Of a stretch of DNA of 64,000 nucleotides, positions 36,773 through 46,658 are shown piece after piece. The stretch spans positions 1-64,000 of the forward strand of contig VGEY01000004.1 in the NCBI GenBank assembly GCA_016869075.1, read 5' to 3'. Under the pieces are notes generated by a model, which made no database searches, had not been told where the DNA came from, and saw only the letters and a program-made list of their open reading frames with translations. This DNA comes from Alphaproteobacteria bacterium (GTDB taxonomy: Bacteria > Pseudomonadota > Alphaproteobacteria > Paracaedibacterales > VGCI01). The position numbers and the translations under genes were made by a program. Position 1 is the stretch's first letter, and each line of letters starts with the position of its first letter.

Positions 36773-39700
36773 ATGAAAATTACCCGCCAATTTACGACTG
36801 TAGGCCAATCGCCCTATTCTGCCATTACTTTTCGCAAAACCAGTAGTGAAATACGTAATCCAGATGGGTCAGTCGTTTTTCGTCAAGAAGGAGTTGAGGT
36901 ACCAGAATCTTGGTCTCAAGTTGCTTCTGACGTATTGGCTCAAAAATATTTTCGGAAAGCTGGCATACCACAGGAGCTTGTTCCTGTTGAAGAAAATACT
37001 GTTCCGAGTTGGCTATGGCGCAACACAGCCAAACCTGGAACCACATTTGGAAGTGAAACATCCGCACGTCAAGTTTTTGACCGACTCGCAGGCGCCTGGA
37101 CATATTGGGGATGGAAGGGTGGCTATTTTGATTCAGAAGAGGATGCACAAGCTTTTTTTGATGAAATGCGTTATATGCTCTGCGTCCAAATGGCTGCGCC
37201 AAATTCCCCACAATGGTTTAACACGGGTCTTCATTGGGCTTATGGGATTGATGGTCCTGCACAGGGACATTTATATGTTGACTATAAAACGGGTGAATTG
37301 ACGAACTCAAAATCTGCCTATGAACATCCACAACCTCATGCTTGCTTCATTCAAAGCATTCGTGATGATTTGGTAAACGAGGGGGGGATTATGGACCTGT
37401 GGGTTCAGGAAGCACGCCTCTTTAAATATGGGTCAGGAACAGGCACTAATTTTTCCAACTTAAGAGGAAAAGGCGAACCTCTTTCTGGAGGCGGGAAATC
37501 CTCAGGGCTTATGAGTTTTTTGCGCATTGGAGATAGAGCAGCCGGAGCGATTAAGTCAGGGGGAACCACGCGCCGTGCCGCTAAGATGGTCATTGTAGAT
37601 ATTGATCATCCAGATATTGAAGAATTTATCAATTGGAAGGTACAAGAAGAGCAAAAAGTAGCCGCCCTCGTGACAGGGTCTAAGCTCAACAAACACCATG
37701 CAGATGCTATAATGGCTGCCTGCCAATCTTCTTCTGTTTCTAAAGAAGACCGTCTTGAACCTAAGAAAAATCCTTCTTTAAAAGAAGCAATTCGCGCAGC
37801 ACGTAAAGATATGATTCCTGAAAATTATGTCCAGCGTGTGATTCAACTTGCCAGACTTGGACATACAAAAATAGACTTCCCTATCTTTGATAAAGACTGG
37901 GATTCTGAAGCTTATCTGACTGTTTCTGGGCAAAATTCCAATAACACAGTCCGTGTTACAAATGAGTTCTTAGATGCTGTCCTTAACAATAAAGATTGGG
38001 ATCTTAAGCGTCGAATTGATGGATCTGTCCATCGTACTGTGCGTGCTCAAGATTTGTGGGAGAAAATAGGTTTTGCTGCTTGGTCTTCTGCTGATCCTGG
38101 TGTTCAGTTTGACACCACAATTAATGAATGGCACACCTGCCCTGCAAGTGGTCGCATTAATGCCTCGAATCCATGTTCTGAGTATATGTTCTTAGATGAC
38201 ACTGCTTGTAATCTTGCCTCTTTAAATCTTGCAGCCTTCTGTACAGACAAGACCTTTGATATTGAGGCTTACCAACACGCCACCGTTTTATGGACGATCA
38301 TGTTAGAAATCTCTGTGATGATGGCTCAATTTCCTTCACGAGCAATTGCTTTGGGATCTTATGAATTTAGAACATTGGGATTAGGGTATGCCAACTTAGG
38401 CGGTCTTCTTATGGCATTAGCTATCCCTTATGACAGCAATGAAAGTCGTGCAATCGCCGGTGCATTAGCGGCTATTCTAACTGGCAGATCATATGCAACT
38501 TCTGCAAAGATGGCTAAGGAAATTGGAGCGTTTCCAGGATATGAGCCTAACAAAGAGTCAATGTTGCGTGTTATGAGAAACCACCGACATGCAGCTTATG
38601 GCCATACCAAAGGATATGAAAACCTTTCAATTTTACCTGTTCCTTTAAAAGAAGATGATTGTCCTCTTAAAGGCCTTACAGAGGCAGCCAAAAAATCGTG
38701 GGATGATGCCGTTAAATTAGGTGAAAAATATGGTTACCGCAATGCACAAACAACTGTTATTGCTCCTACAGGCACCATTGGACTTGTTATGGATTGCGAT
38801 ACAACTGGTGTAGAGCCTGATTTTGCAATCGTAAAATTTAAAAAATTAGCAGGGGGTGGCTATTTTAAAATCATCAATCAAATGGTCCCAAGGGCGTTAA
38901 AAACGCTGGGGTATGCTCCCGATCAAATCGATGAGATTGTGCGCTATGCAGTGGGTCATGGTACGCTAGAAAATGCTCCTGGAATCAATTATGAAACGCT
39001 CAAAGCAAAGGGATTTACGGACGAAATCTTAGCTACCCTCAAAGATGGACTTGCCAGTGCCTTTGACATTAAATTTGCCTTCAATAAATATACCTTAGGT
39101 GAAGATTTCTGTAAGACAACCTTGAAATTTACGGATGAGCAATTAAGTGACTTCAGCTTTGATATGCTCACGGGCATGGGTTTTACGAAAACAGAAATTG
39201 ATCAAGCCAATAATTATTGTTGTGGCACAATGACCGTAGAAGGCGCACCTCATTTGAAAGAAGAACATCTACCTGTCTTTGATTGTGCCAATCCATGCGG
39301 AAGAATTGGGAAGAGATTTTTGTCAACAGACAGCCATATTTTTATGATGGCTGCTGTCCAACCCTTTATTTCTGGAGCTATTTCCAAAACGATTAATATG
39401 CCAAATAGCGCCTCCATCGAAGAGTGCAAGCAGGCTTATTTAACTTCTTGGAAACTTTGCTTAAAAGCTAACGCTCTTTATCGTGATGGTTCAAAGCTTT
39501 CTCAGCCGCTTAACACGTCCTTATTTGATGAAGCAGAAGTTGAAGAATTGACCACGTTACCAAATACAGAAAAGGCCAACGTTGTTACAGAACGTGTCAT
39601 GGAAAGATTACTTGAAAAAATGCAACAATCCTCTCATCGCCGCAAATTACCCAGCCGCCGTAAGGGATATACGCAAAAGGCTTCTGTGGGTGGACATAAA

Positions 39701-40336
39701 ATATATTTGCGCACAGGAGAATATGAAAATGGCTCCATCGGTGAAATTTTCATCGACATGCATAAAGAAGGAGCCTCATTCCGCTCATTAATGCATAATT
39801 TTGCCATGGCTATTTCTATTGGTCTTCAATATGGGGTTCCCTTAGAGGAATATGTTGAAGCCTTTACTTTTACGCGCTTTGAACCCTCTGGCATGGTAGA
39901 AGGTAATCAAACTATAAAAATGGCAACCTCAATTCTAGATTATATTTTCCGCGAGCTTGCTATTACATATTTGAGTCGTCACGATTTGGCCCATGTACAA
40001 ATTGGAGATATGGATTTACGTCCTGATACTATTGGGGATACGCCAAATCTTTCTTCTCAACTCTCTGAAAATGTATCCGTTTCTTCTGAAAATGTTCCAA
40101 AACCCAATAATCTTTACGTTCTTCCGTTACGAAATGAAGAAACACCTCCTTTAGCAGCAACTGGCACAGAAAATCTGACGAGTCGGCGCAGTTCAACCCT
40201 TGCGGATAATGTACGCAAAGCACGTCTCCAAGGTTATGAAGGAGACGCTTGCTCAGATTGTGGTAATTTTACAATGGTTCGTAATGGAACATGTTTAAAA
40301 TGTACCACTTGTGGCGCTACAAGTGGCTGTTCTTAA
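36773..40336 (+). CDS. nrdJ: Class II (adenosylcobalamin-dependent) ribonucleotide reductase
   Basis: NrdJ reduces ribonucleotides to deoxyribonucleotides with a B12-derived thiyl radical and needs no oxygen. The 1187-residue protein is full length. The catalytic core includes [21 protein letters not shown] (active-site Cys and the Asn-Cys-Glu set), [25 protein letters not shown] and [21 protein letters not shown]. The C-terminal region has [31 protein letters not shown] and ends in a zinc-ribbon tail, [18 protein letters not shown] followed by [14 protein letters not shown] lies 12 bp before the ATG. No class I RNR is seen in the window. Regulation by NrdR is indicated upstream. Confidence 0.97.
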   Translation: MKITRQFTTVGQSPYSAITFRKTSSEIRNPDGSVVFRQEGVEVPESWSQVASDVLAQKYFRKAGIPQELVPVEENTVPSWLWRNTAKPGTTFGSETSARQVFDRLAGAWTYWGWKGGYFDSEEDAQAFFDEMRYMLCVQMAAPNSPQWFNTGLHWAYGIDGPAQGHLYVDYKTGELTNSKSAYEHPQPHACFIQSIRDDLVNEGGIMDLWVQEARLFKYGSGTGTNFSNLRGKGEPLSGGGKSSGLMSFLRIGDRAAGAIKSGGTTRRAAKMVIVDIDHPDIEEFINWKVQEEQKVAALVTGSKLNKHHADAIMAACQSSSVSKEDRLEPKKNPSLKEAIRAARKDMIPENYVQRVIQLARLGHTKIDFPIFDKDWDSEAYLTVSGQNSNNTVRVTNEFLDAVLNNKDWDLKRRIDGSVHRTVRAQDLWEKIGFAAWSSADPGVQFDTTINEWHTCPASGRINASNPCSEYMFLDDTACNLASLNLAAFCTDKTFDIEAYQHATVLWTIMLEISVMMAQFPSRAIALGSYEFRTLGLGYANLGGLLMALAIPYDSNESRAIAGALAAILTGRSYATSAKMAKEIGAFPGYEPNKESMLRVMRNHRHAAYGHTKGYENLSILPVPLKEDDCPLKGLTEAAKKSWDDAVKLGEKYGYRNAQTTVIAPTGTIGLVMDCDTTGVEPDFAIVKFKKLAGGGYFKIINQMVPRALKTLGYAPDQIDEIVRYAVGHGTLENAPGINYETLKAKGFTDEILATLKDGLASAFDIKFAFNKYTLGEDFCKTTLKFTDEQLSDFSFDMLTGMGFTKTEIDQANNYCCGTMTVEGAPHLKEEHLPVFDCANPCGRIGKRFLSTDSHIFMMAAVQPFISGAISKTINMPNSASIEECKQAYLTSWKLCLKANALYRDGSKLSQPLNTSLFDEAEVEELTTLPNTEKANVVTERVMERLLEKMQQSSHRRKLPSRRKGYTQKASVGGHKIYLRTGEYENGSIGEIFIDMHKEGASFRSLMHNFAMAISIGLQYGVPLEEYVEAFTFTRFEPSGMVEGNQTIKMATSILDYIFRELAITYLSRHDLAHVQIGDMDLRPDTIGDTPNLSSQLSENVSVSSENVPKPNNLYVLPLRNEETPPLAATGTENLTSRRSSTLADNVRKARLQGYEGDACSDCGNFTMVRNGTCLKCTTCGATSGCS

Positions 40337-40457
40337 AGCACATAAGAAACCGTGAATATTCCTTCAAGCATATATTTTCTTTAACTGCTTGTTAATTGCT
40401 CGTTCCTTATGCTAAAAAAAACACCTTATCTTTTATCCGCTGGAGGGCGAAAGAAAA

Positions 40458-40928
40458 ATGTTACTGGATATAGGAATACAAAAGAAAGACCGCAAAATTA
40501 TTGCAGAAGCGATACGGCGCATCCTAGCAGACACACTTGTCCTCTATGTTAAAACTCTTGGTTTTCATTGGAATGTAACTGGCGCAAATTTTTATTCCCT
40601 CCATACTTTGTTCAAGGAACTATATGAAGACTTGAGCGAAGGAAGCGACCTGCTTGCTGAACGTATTCGAGCCTTAGGATATTGGGCCCCCTCTTCCTTC
40701 ACCGAATCTATTGGTCTTTCTGCTATCAAAGAAGAGACAAGCCATATATATGATGCTTCTGACATGCTTCGCCAATTGGTGCAAGATAATGAACTGATGG
40801 TTCGTCGTTTGAAAGAAGTTTTTGATGTTGCTAACGCCAACAATGACAGTGTAACTGCTGACATGATAACCCAGAGAATGGAAAAGCATTCAAAAGTAGC
40901 TTGGATGTTACGCAGTCATTTAGAATAA
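40458..40928 (+). CDS. dps: Dps-family ferritin-like DNA-protection protein
   Basis: Dps dodecamers store iron and shield DNA. The 156-residue protein has GFHWNVTGANFYSLHTLFKELYEDLSEGSDLLAERI, containing the ferroxidase ligands (His, Asp, Glu) of the Dps dimer interface, and a four-helix layout ending in AWMLRSHLE. It stands alone, 121 bp after nrdJ and 42 bp before mlaD. A good GGAGG lies upstream of the start. Confidence 0.94.
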   Translation: MLLDIGIQKKDRKIIAEAIRRILADTLVLYVKTLGFHWNVTGANFYSLHTLFKELYEDLSEGSDLLAERIRALGYWAPSSFTESIGLSAIKEETSHIYDASDMLRQLVQDNELMVRRLKEVFDVANANNDSVTADMITQRMEKHSKVAWMLRSHLE

Positions 40929-40970
40929 AAGTTAGATAAGAGAATAGATAGGTATGGGAAGGGACACCAA

Positions 40971-41450
40971 ATGCGAACAAATATGATTGAAGCGGTCATG
41001 GGGGCAATCGTTCTGGTTATCGCTTCCTTCTTTTTAGTTTTTGCTTATACTTCAAGCAAAGGAAGTACGTATTCCGGATACGAGCTAGTTGCAAAATTTG
41101 ACCGCATAGACGGATTGCTTGTTGGCAATGATGTACGTGTGAGTGGTGTGAATGTTGGGAACATCCTTAACATTGATATTGATCCAAAGACGTTTCTAGC
41201 CGCCGTTACATTCACTGTTCGTAAAGACTTAAAACTGCCAGTAGATACAGTAGCTGAAATTACAAGCGAAAGCCTCATGGGTGGAAAATATGTTGCCCTT
41301 GTCCCTGGGGGAGAAGAAAAAGTTTTTTCACCTGGTGACAAAATTACGTATACGCAATCAGCAGTAAGTTTTGAAGCCTTGATTGGGAAATATCTTTTCT
41401 CTGGTAAGGAAGAAAAGAAAGACGACACTTCCTCTAAGAAAAAAACTTAA
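40971..41450 (+). CDS. mlaD: MlaD-type outer-membrane lipid asymmetry substrate-binding protein
   Basis: MlaD hexamers bind phospholipid in the periplasm and are anchored to the MlaFE ABC transporter. The 159-residue protein has one N-terminal anchor helix (MIEAVMGAIVLVIASFFLVFAY) and an MCE/MlaD domain (about 35-140): YELVAKFDRIDGLLVGNDVRVSGVNVGNI and ESLMGGKYVALVPGG. The tail is Lys/Asp-rich. No mlaE or mlaF is adjacent. Its 3' end overlaps the convergent ligase gene by 4 bp. Confidence 0.94.
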   Translation: MRTNMIEAVMGAIVLVIASFFLVFAYTSSKGSTYSGYELVAKFDRIDGLLVGNDVRVSGVNVGNILNIDIDPKTFLAAVTFTVRKDLKLPVDTVAEITSESLMGGKYVALVPGGEEKVFSPGDKITYTQSAVSFEALIGKYLFSGKEEKKDDTSSKKKT

Positions 41451-42193
41451 GTTTTTTTATTCCAAATCCATTGAGTGTGTTTAAAGAGCGGATAATAAAT
41501 ATCCTTATCAACAAAGATATGAATATTCTGCTCCTCTTCTGGAGTTGGAGGGCGGTCTAAAAATTTAATTTTAGGAGCATCTTTAATAAGAGCTATGGGA
41601 GTTTGCTCAGCACCTTCCCCCATCATGAGAACAGCGGAGGTGGCTAACGCATCAAGCAGATTAATTTGCGTCACCCTCAGAGGCTGGTTAAAAATATCTG
41701 GCTCTCCAACATAGCTGTATAGTGGCTCAAACCCACACCATCCAAGGGCAATCCCTACCACTCCTTGCCGCAAGGGGGTTACGTGACTATCTGTTATAAT
41801 GATACCGAGTTTTTTCACATGATGTTGGTTCCGTAAGTGCTCCCAAATATTCAACGCAGTTTGTTGGATATTTTCTGGATAAAGAATATACATCCCCCCT
41901 CCATTTGACTCATCAATCCCTGCAGAGGGAATAAGAATATTATTCTTAATGGTTAAATGAACATTATAAAGGCTCTGGTCCTCTGCTAAATAGGCATCAG
42001 CTTCATTTTGAATGAGTTCATATTTGCTGTTCGCGTGGTTCTTAGATACGACCCGATTTTGGCATAAACTGATGATTTTAGAAGTAATTGCAACAACAGT
42101 ACCTTCCTTTACGGACTTTATATACTCATCCAAAACATGATGAATTGAATCGCCCGACTTAACCAAGCGCGTTTTTAAGATTTCTATTTCCAT
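41447..42193 (-). CDS. CofE-family gamma-glutamyl ligase (FolC2-like, putative folate glutamate ligase)
   Basis: CofE proteins add gamma-linked glutamate to coenzyme F420-0; in Chlamydia a homologue (CT611, FolC2) replaces folylpolyglutamate synthase. The 248-residue protein shows GTVVAITSKIISLCQNRVV, the LIPSAGIDESNGGG loop (residues about 90-103), IIITDSHVTPLRQGVVGIALG and the AVLMMGEGAEQTPI segment, all family marks. F420 is not expected in this lineage, so a folate role is the better inference. It overlaps the upstream amidotransferase gene by 35 bp, indicating coupled expression. Confidence 0.82.
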   Translation of the reverse strand: MEIEILKTRLVKSGDSIHHVLDEYIKSVKEGTVVAITSKIISLCQNRVVSKNHANSKYELIQNEADAYLAEDQSLYNVHLTIKNNILIPSAGIDESNGGGMYILYPENIQQTALNIWEHLRNQHHVKKLGIIITDSHVTPLRQGVVGIALGWCGFEPLYSYVGEPDIFNQPLRVTQINLLDALATSAVLMMGEGAEQTPIALIKDAPKIKFLDRPPTPEEEQNIHIFVDKDIYYPLFKHTQWIWNKKT

Positions 42194-42914
42194 CGCTCCT
42201 CAATTCATTATTTTGCTCATTTAAAAATAGATACCTATCAAGTATTTGAATCATTTTCTGATTAATATCATGATAATTTTGTTGTAAAAGCTCTGTGGAT
42301 GTTTGCGTATAGGGCGAAGGAGCCAAATCGTGCTCAGCTGCAGCAATCAAGTCTTTCATTCCCTCTTGCGTTATTTCTAAATGACATTGAAAACCATAAA
42401 TCTTAGGGCTATAGCGAATAATCTGCCTTGGACACCCCAAACTTGAAGCAAGAAGAACAGCCTCATTCGTCATTCCTGGCATATCATTATGCCAATGAAT
42501 GACGGAAAAAGAGGATTCAAAACCTTGAAGCAAAGGATCTTTCATACCTTCCTCTGAAAGGGTAATGGGGTAGACGCCTACTTCCTTTTCAGGACTTCGC
42601 ATCGTTTTGGCCCCTAAAGCTTCACCAATGAGTTGAGCTCCAAGACAAAATCCAAGAATTAATTTATCAGCTGAAATTGCTTGCTTAATACAAACGATCT
42701 CTTCTTTAAGGTAAGGATCCTTGTCTAATGCGAGAGGACTTTGGGGCCCTCCCATAATAATGAGAAAATCAAAATTTTGAGCATTTTGTAAGGTCTCTCC
42801 CTTATAAGGGCGACAAATGTTAAAACCATACCCTCTTTTAAAAGCCCACTCTTCAATTACACCTGGCGTCTCAAAGTCTGCATGAGTAAGACAAAGAATG
42901 TTCATTATTTTCAT
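42159..42914 (-). CDS. Class I glutamine amidotransferase-like protein
   Basis: The 251-residue protein is a stand-alone type 1 glutamine amidotransferase. It has DFLIIMGGPQSPLA, the nucleophile elbow GFCLGAQLIGEALG (C about 90) and FQCHLEITQEG with the catalytic His and Glu. The group resembles GMP-synthase-like domains but no synthetase domain is fused. ATG at 42905 is an alternative start with a slightly better-spaced AGGA. It overlaps the CofE/FolC2-like gene by 35 bp; whether it supplies ammonia to a partner or hydrolyses gamma-glutamyl compounds is unknown. Confidence 0.88.
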   Translation of the reverse strand: MKIMNILCLTHADFETPGVIEEWAFKRGYGFNICRPYKGETLQNAQNFDFLIIMGGPQSPLALDKDPYLKEEIVCIKQAISADKLILGFCLGAQLIGEALGAKTMRSPEKEVGVYPITLSEEGMKDPLLQGFESSFSVIHWHNDMPGMTNEAVLLASSLGCPRQIIRYSPKIYGFQCHLEITQEGMKDLIAAAEHDLAPSPYTQTSTELLQQNYHDINQKMIQILDRYLFLNEQNNELRSDGNRNLKNALG

Positions 42915-43056
42915 TTCCTATTTATAGGTTCTAACAAGTTGCTAAATGATTCAACAAATACACTATTTTCCTTTTGGCAAAAAGGCCAATAGTTTTTTTC
43001 TGTTAAAGAAATAGGATATTTCTTGAGTATATACCTGGAGGAAATTTTAGCCTGAT

Positions 43057-43893
43057 TTAGGAAAGAGCTGCTCGATATTCACGCTCCCCTGGGGCGTCCT
43101 TCCAAAAAGAAGGTATGTCATTGCCTGAATCTGCTGTATAGCAAGATTTGACCATTGAGGGTTTGAGTATGTATAAAGGATAGCCTGTTTTTTTTGTAAG
43201 CAATGTAATTAAATAATCTATTTGGTAAGCCGGGAAGGACAAAATCTTAGAAATTTCACTTTTTGTTTTACCCTGGTGTATTAAATGCAGCAAAATGAAT
43301 TCTTCATGTGTAATTGAAACTTGTCCCTTGCGACCTTTCAATACATAGCCTGCAGGGTTGTAGGGAGGCAAAAAGAAATCATCACTTTTATGTTCGACAA
43401 ATGGAACAAAATGTTTCTCAGTACTGTTCATAATTGAACGTGCAGAATTTAAAAAATCAGCAACAAATGCTTCCAAATCCCTTAAAATCATTGCGTAATA
43501 GCCTGCTGCTGCAGAGCACTTCTCAGGTAAACCAAAGCTAAAAAAGTCTGTATAACCTTTCCCCTGTCGAACCAATGTAATAACATCAAATATTTTATGT
43601 TTTTCCTCTATGAATGAAACTAAAATTGGAGGAGCCATATCTTTAAACATATAAATGTCTCCATAATTTTTGGCATTCTGCTTTTCGAAAAAGGAACCTC
43701 TTAAATAATTTTCTCGTATGCATTCCATCGTCACATTCATATTTGTAGATAAGAGACTAACCCCGCCATCATTATAACTTCTTCTTATCTGAAAAAATGA
43801 CAAACTATTAGATTTAAGAAAGGGTTGGCACATCTTTTGCATTTTGCCAACATGTTGAAAGGGGGGATATAAATTGCCGGCCTTATTTATCAT
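43057..43893 (-). CDS. LuxR-family transcriptional regulator (solo), degenerate HTH
   Basis: The 278-residue protein has an N-terminal ligand-type domain (about 15-160) and a C-terminal LuxR helix-turn-helix (about 190-245: SITHEEFILLHLIHQGKTKSEISKILSF). The recognition helix reads PAYQIDYLITLLTKKTG, in which the usual T-V-x-x-H is replaced, so DNA specificity is unusual or weak. It is paralogous to the gene upstream, whose end it overlaps by 11 bp. No LuxI-type synthase is recognised nearby, so both are solos. Confidence 0.8.
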   Translation of the reverse strand: MINKAGNLYPPFQHVGKMQKMCQPFLKSNSLSFFQIRRSYNDGGVSLLSTNMNVTMECIRENYLRGSFFEKQNAKNYGDIYMFKDMAPPILVSFIEEKHKIFDVITLVRQGKGYTDFFSFGLPEKCSAAAGYYAMILRDLEAFVADFLNSARSIMNSTEKHFVPFVEHKSDDFFLPPYNPAGYVLKGRKGQVSITHEEFILLHLIHQGKTKSEISKILSFPAYQIDYLITLLTKKTGYPLYILKPSMVKSCYTADSGNDIPSFWKDAPGEREYRAALS

Positions 43894-44725
43894 TGCTCTT
43901 TTTCCTTAAAGTTTTAATTTTATGTTGCTCATCTTCTGCTGCATACGCAAAGTCATAATCAATTTTTCTCGTGCTACCAATTTTAAAAGACTGTAAAAAT
44001 AATTCTCCTAATGTGAGTCCCGTTCTGGATTTTAATCTCTCGAGATGTGTTTCAACTGTGCGGGGAGACATTGAGAGAATAAAACCAATTTCTTTATATG
44101 ATTTTCCATCTTGCAAGAGTTGTAAGCACAGAGCTTCATAGGTTGTTACGTAATCATTTGTTCCTTCTCCAATTTTAAAGCGCGCTGAGCGCTCAGGTAA
44201 GAAGAAACACTTGCTGCTCAAATTATGCGTTGAGGTTGAGATCTTAACTCTTTTTCGACTCACGTTTTCAATCAGAGAGCTCGCCATTTTTGGAAAAAGT
44301 TCAGAAAACGTTTGCAAATCTTTTAAAATGTTTAAGTAGTAGGAGGATGGAGAGGGATGAAATTCCGACATTGCAAACGCTGTGCAATCATAAAAATCCT
44401 TTTGTCGACTGATAATTGTAATCCCATGGTAGAGAGAGTGTTGCTCTCTTAAGTGTGAAAGAAGCTCTGAAGAAAGGAGTTCATCCCAAAAATATACAGG
44501 TGATTGACGAATATAGGTTGGCACATAATACGTGGGTTCAATGAAATTACTTTCGAGAAACATTTTAAAAAGATTTGGTTGATTTACGAGAATGATGAAA
44601 GAATCGTCTTTAAAAACTCTTTTGAAATGATAATAGGAAAGCCCCCTCGGCTTTAGGAAATTTTTGCAAATATCATCCACTTCATTTGCTAGGTGAATAA
44701 TGGAGGGAGGGTTCATATTCGTCAC
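43883..44725 (-). CDS. LuxR-family transcriptional regulator (solo)
   Basis: The 280-residue protein has an N-terminal sensory domain (about 10-155) and a canonical LuxR HTH at about 193-243: YEALCLQLLQDGKSYKEIGFILSMSPRTVETHLERLKSRTG. The N-terminal domain carries the same landmarks as the HTH-less protein at 4.7-5.3 kb. AGGTGA lies before the ATG. It is first of two overlapping regulator genes. Ligand is unknown; acyl-homoserine-lactone signature residues (WYDPWG-type) are not evident. Confidence 0.85.
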   Translation of the reverse strand: MTNMNPPSIIHLANEVDDICKNFLKPRGLSYYHFKRVFKDDSFIILVNQPNLFKMFLESNFIEPTYYVPTYIRQSPVYFWDELLSSELLSHLREQHSLYHGITIISRQKDFYDCTAFAMSEFHPSPSSYYLNILKDLQTFSELFPKMASSLIENVSRKRVKISTSTHNLSSKCFFLPERSARFKIGEGTNDYVTTYEALCLQLLQDGKSYKEIGFILSMSPRTVETHLERLKSRTGLTLGELFLQSFKIGSTRKIDYDFAYAAEDEQHKIKTLRKKSNDK

Positions 44726-44928
44726 CTAACTCCATCCCTTCCTTACATCGTAACCTATGTATGAGTGAACACCAGTGCCTAAAATAATGATGCCTATATT
44801 TATCCTTAACCTCCATATTTCTTATTTTTTAAGGTTTGTAATTTTTAGCACATGCTTGTAAAAAACCCCGTACGGGATCAACCCTGACAAATCTTTTTTT
44901 TAACCCCCTTACTATTCATTGTGTGAGA

Positions 44929-44988
44929 GCCAGTAGGGTCTTATATTTATAAGAATGTCGCTTTTGGGAACTATAAGATCTTACTGGC
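44929..44988. repeat. 16-bp inverted repeat with 28-nt spacer
   Basis: Arms 44929-44944 and 44973-44988 pair over all 16 bp if two G-U pairs are allowed. No T-run follows. It could fold in RNA or be a small mobile-element remnant. Confidence 0.6.
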
Positions 44989-45262
44989 AAAAAAGGGCAG
45001 GTTTTATTTTTCATCTAATGATCAATCGACAATGTATTATACAACTTTTAAGTGTTAATTTAAACTCTAAAGAATTTTTTATAAGTTTTCTTAAAAATTA
45101 CACTTGTCTACTTTTCTTTCTTCTCTCTACATATATTGCCCCTCTTTTTTAATGATGGGGATACAAAGCATGCGTTATCATGTAAATAATGTTTTAATTT
45201 TTTAAGTTAATTTAATTGAGAACATAGCTTTAAACTGAAATAACAAAGTATATAAGTACCTA

Positions 45263-45294
45263 TTATTTCAACTTAGAGCATTAAGTTGAAATAA
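45263..45294. promoter_or_regulatory. Operator-like palindrome 1 upstream of fic
   Basis: A perfect 13-bp inverted repeat, TTATTTCAACTTA and its complement, with a 6-bp spacer. Its centre is 51 bp from that of palindrome 2, about five helical turns. A degenerate third half-site lies at 45231-45243. Confidence 0.72.
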
Positions 45295-45312
45295 GAAGTA
45301 AAATTTGATATT

Positions 45313-45346
45313 CTTATTTCAAGTTAGGGATTTAAGTTGAAATAAG
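45313..45346. promoter_or_regulatory. Operator-like palindrome 2 upstream of fic
   Basis: A 14-bp inverted repeat with one mismatch and a 6-bp spacer, the same sequence as palindrome 1. It ends 11 bp before the fic ATG and covers the ribosome-binding site, so a bound protein would block expression. Confidence 0.72.
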
Positions 45347-45357
45347 GAGCCCAAATT

Positions 45358-46488
45358 ATGAGTGAGCGCAAGACAGGTACGTTCGAAAAACTAGGTAACC
45401 TTAATCACTTCGTTCCCTTCTCGCTTCCTCCCCAAAATCCTTCTTTTCAGATGGATTACTCTTTAATTGACCTCTATGGAAAAGCCATGCATCAATTGGG
45501 ACAACTTAATGAAATGGCCCAAAGAATCCCAAATGTGCAACGATTTATAAAAGCCTATATAACAAAAGAAGCTTTACTATCCTCAGAAATAGAAGGCATA
45601 CAGACAACACTCATTGATGTCTTCTCGGAGCCAACGTCCGACTTTCGACCAAACAAAGAAACACAACTTGTCCTTAATTACACAAAATCGTTAGAGGTGG
45701 CTCTAGATTTAATTCAAAAAAAGGGCATGCCTCTCGTGTCACGTGTTATTTTAGCAGCCCACCAAACACTCATGCAGGGTGGTGAGGGTGAAAAATCCAC
45801 ACCTGGTTCTTTTCGCAAGCAAGGCGTACGTGTAGGAGATCATATTCCTCCTCCAGCCCCGCATATCCCTAACCTTATGAAAGACTTGGAAACCTATATC
45901 AACGCTGACACAACGACACTTCCCTTGCTCAAGGCTGGTTTTGCCCATGTTCAATTTGAAACTATTCACCCCTTTTTAGATGGAAATGGACGTATCGGAC
46001 GACTTCTTATCGTTTTGATCCTTCTCAAAGAAGGACTCTTAAATGAAGCGATTATTTACCCATCCTATGCCTTTAAAAAACATCAAATGGAATATTATGT
46101 GGCTTTAGATAATGTCCGCTTCAAGGGAGATTTTGAAGGATGGATCAGTTTTTATTTACAATCTCTTATTGAAAGTGCACAGGATGCCTGGCTGAGAGCA
46201 AAAGATATAGAACTTTTGGAAAAGAACTTAACAAAAATTATACTTGAAAGCCCCCTGTTTATAAAAACGCGAGAAGATGCTTTACACTTGCTCTCTTTGC
46301 TTTTTCAATACCCAGTTATTGGGATTACGGATGCCTCAAATCATCTTAAGAAAAGTTACAATAGTACCAGTGCCATGATGGAGCGCTTTATGCAATTAAA
46401 CATCTTAGTCCCTGGTTCGGCTCAAAAGCGGAATCGTTCTTATCTTTTTAAAGGCTATCTAGACGTATTAGAGCAGGTTTATAATTAA
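45358..46488 (+). CDS. Fic-family AMP-transferase with N-terminal inhibitory helix and C-terminal winged helix
   Basis: Fic proteins transfer AMP from ATP to target hydroxyls. The 376-residue protein has a Fic_N domain (about 25-105) with the self-inhibition motif SSEIEG (S/TxxxEG) near residue 79, the Fic core (about 125-255) with HPFLDGNGRIGR near 204-215, and a C-terminal winged helix (about 300-370). This is the SoFic-type layout. The winged helix and the two palindromes before the gene suggest autoregulation. No separate antitoxin gene is present, as expected for the intramolecularly inhibited class. Confidence 0.93.
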   Translation: MSERKTGTFEKLGNLNHFVPFSLPPQNPSFQMDYSLIDLYGKAMHQLGQLNEMAQRIPNVQRFIKAYITKEALLSSEIEGIQTTLIDVFSEPTSDFRPNKETQLVLNYTKSLEVALDLIQKKGMPLVSRVILAAHQTLMQGGEGEKSTPGSFRKQGVRVGDHIPPPAPHIPNLMKDLETYINADTTTLPLLKAGFAHVQFETIHPFLDGNGRIGRLLIVLILLKEGLLNEAIIYPSYAFKKHQMEYYVALDNVRFKGDFEGWISFYLQSLIESAQDAWLRAKDIELLEKNLTKIILESPLFIKTREDALHLLSLLFQYPVIGITDASNHLKKSYNSTSAMMERFMQLNILVPGSAQKRNRSYLFKGYLDVLEQVYN

Positions 46489-46556
46489 ACCACTCAAAGA
46501 TATATTTCCTTGATAAATGTTGGAAATAGGTCTATTTTTATGTCTGAAAAGCAAGT

Positions 46557-46632
46557 GGGGCCATAGCTCAGCTGGGAGAGCGCTACGATGGCATTGTAGA
46601 GGTCAGGAGTTCGATCCTCCTTGGCTCCACCA
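46557..46632 (+). tRNA. tRNA-Ala (GGC)
   Basis: A 76-nt cloverleaf with acceptor GGGGCCA/TGGCTCC (one G-T pair), discriminator A and encoded CCA. The anticodon loop ATGGCAT gives GGC, closed by CTACG/TGTAG. The D arm has TAGCTCAGCTGGGAGAGC and the T arm AGTTCGATC. Confidence 0.96.
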
Positions 46633-46658
46633 AATTCAGATTCTTTTCCATTTTATGT

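Larger units (their letters stand above)
44726..45357. other. Regulatory gap between luxR solos and fic
   Basis: The 632-bp gap holds a perfect 10-bp palindrome CCCGTACGGG at 44867-44876, a long inverted repeat at 44929-44988 and two operator-like palindromes before fic (listed separately). A 65-codon frame at 44955-45152 has a hydrophobic end but no ribosome site or recognisable homology; I do not count it as a gene. Confidence 0.5.

Noticed and set aside
44955-45152. 65-codon frame in the luxR-fic gap
   Set aside because: No ribosome site, low-complexity composition, and it overlaps the 16-bp inverted repeat.
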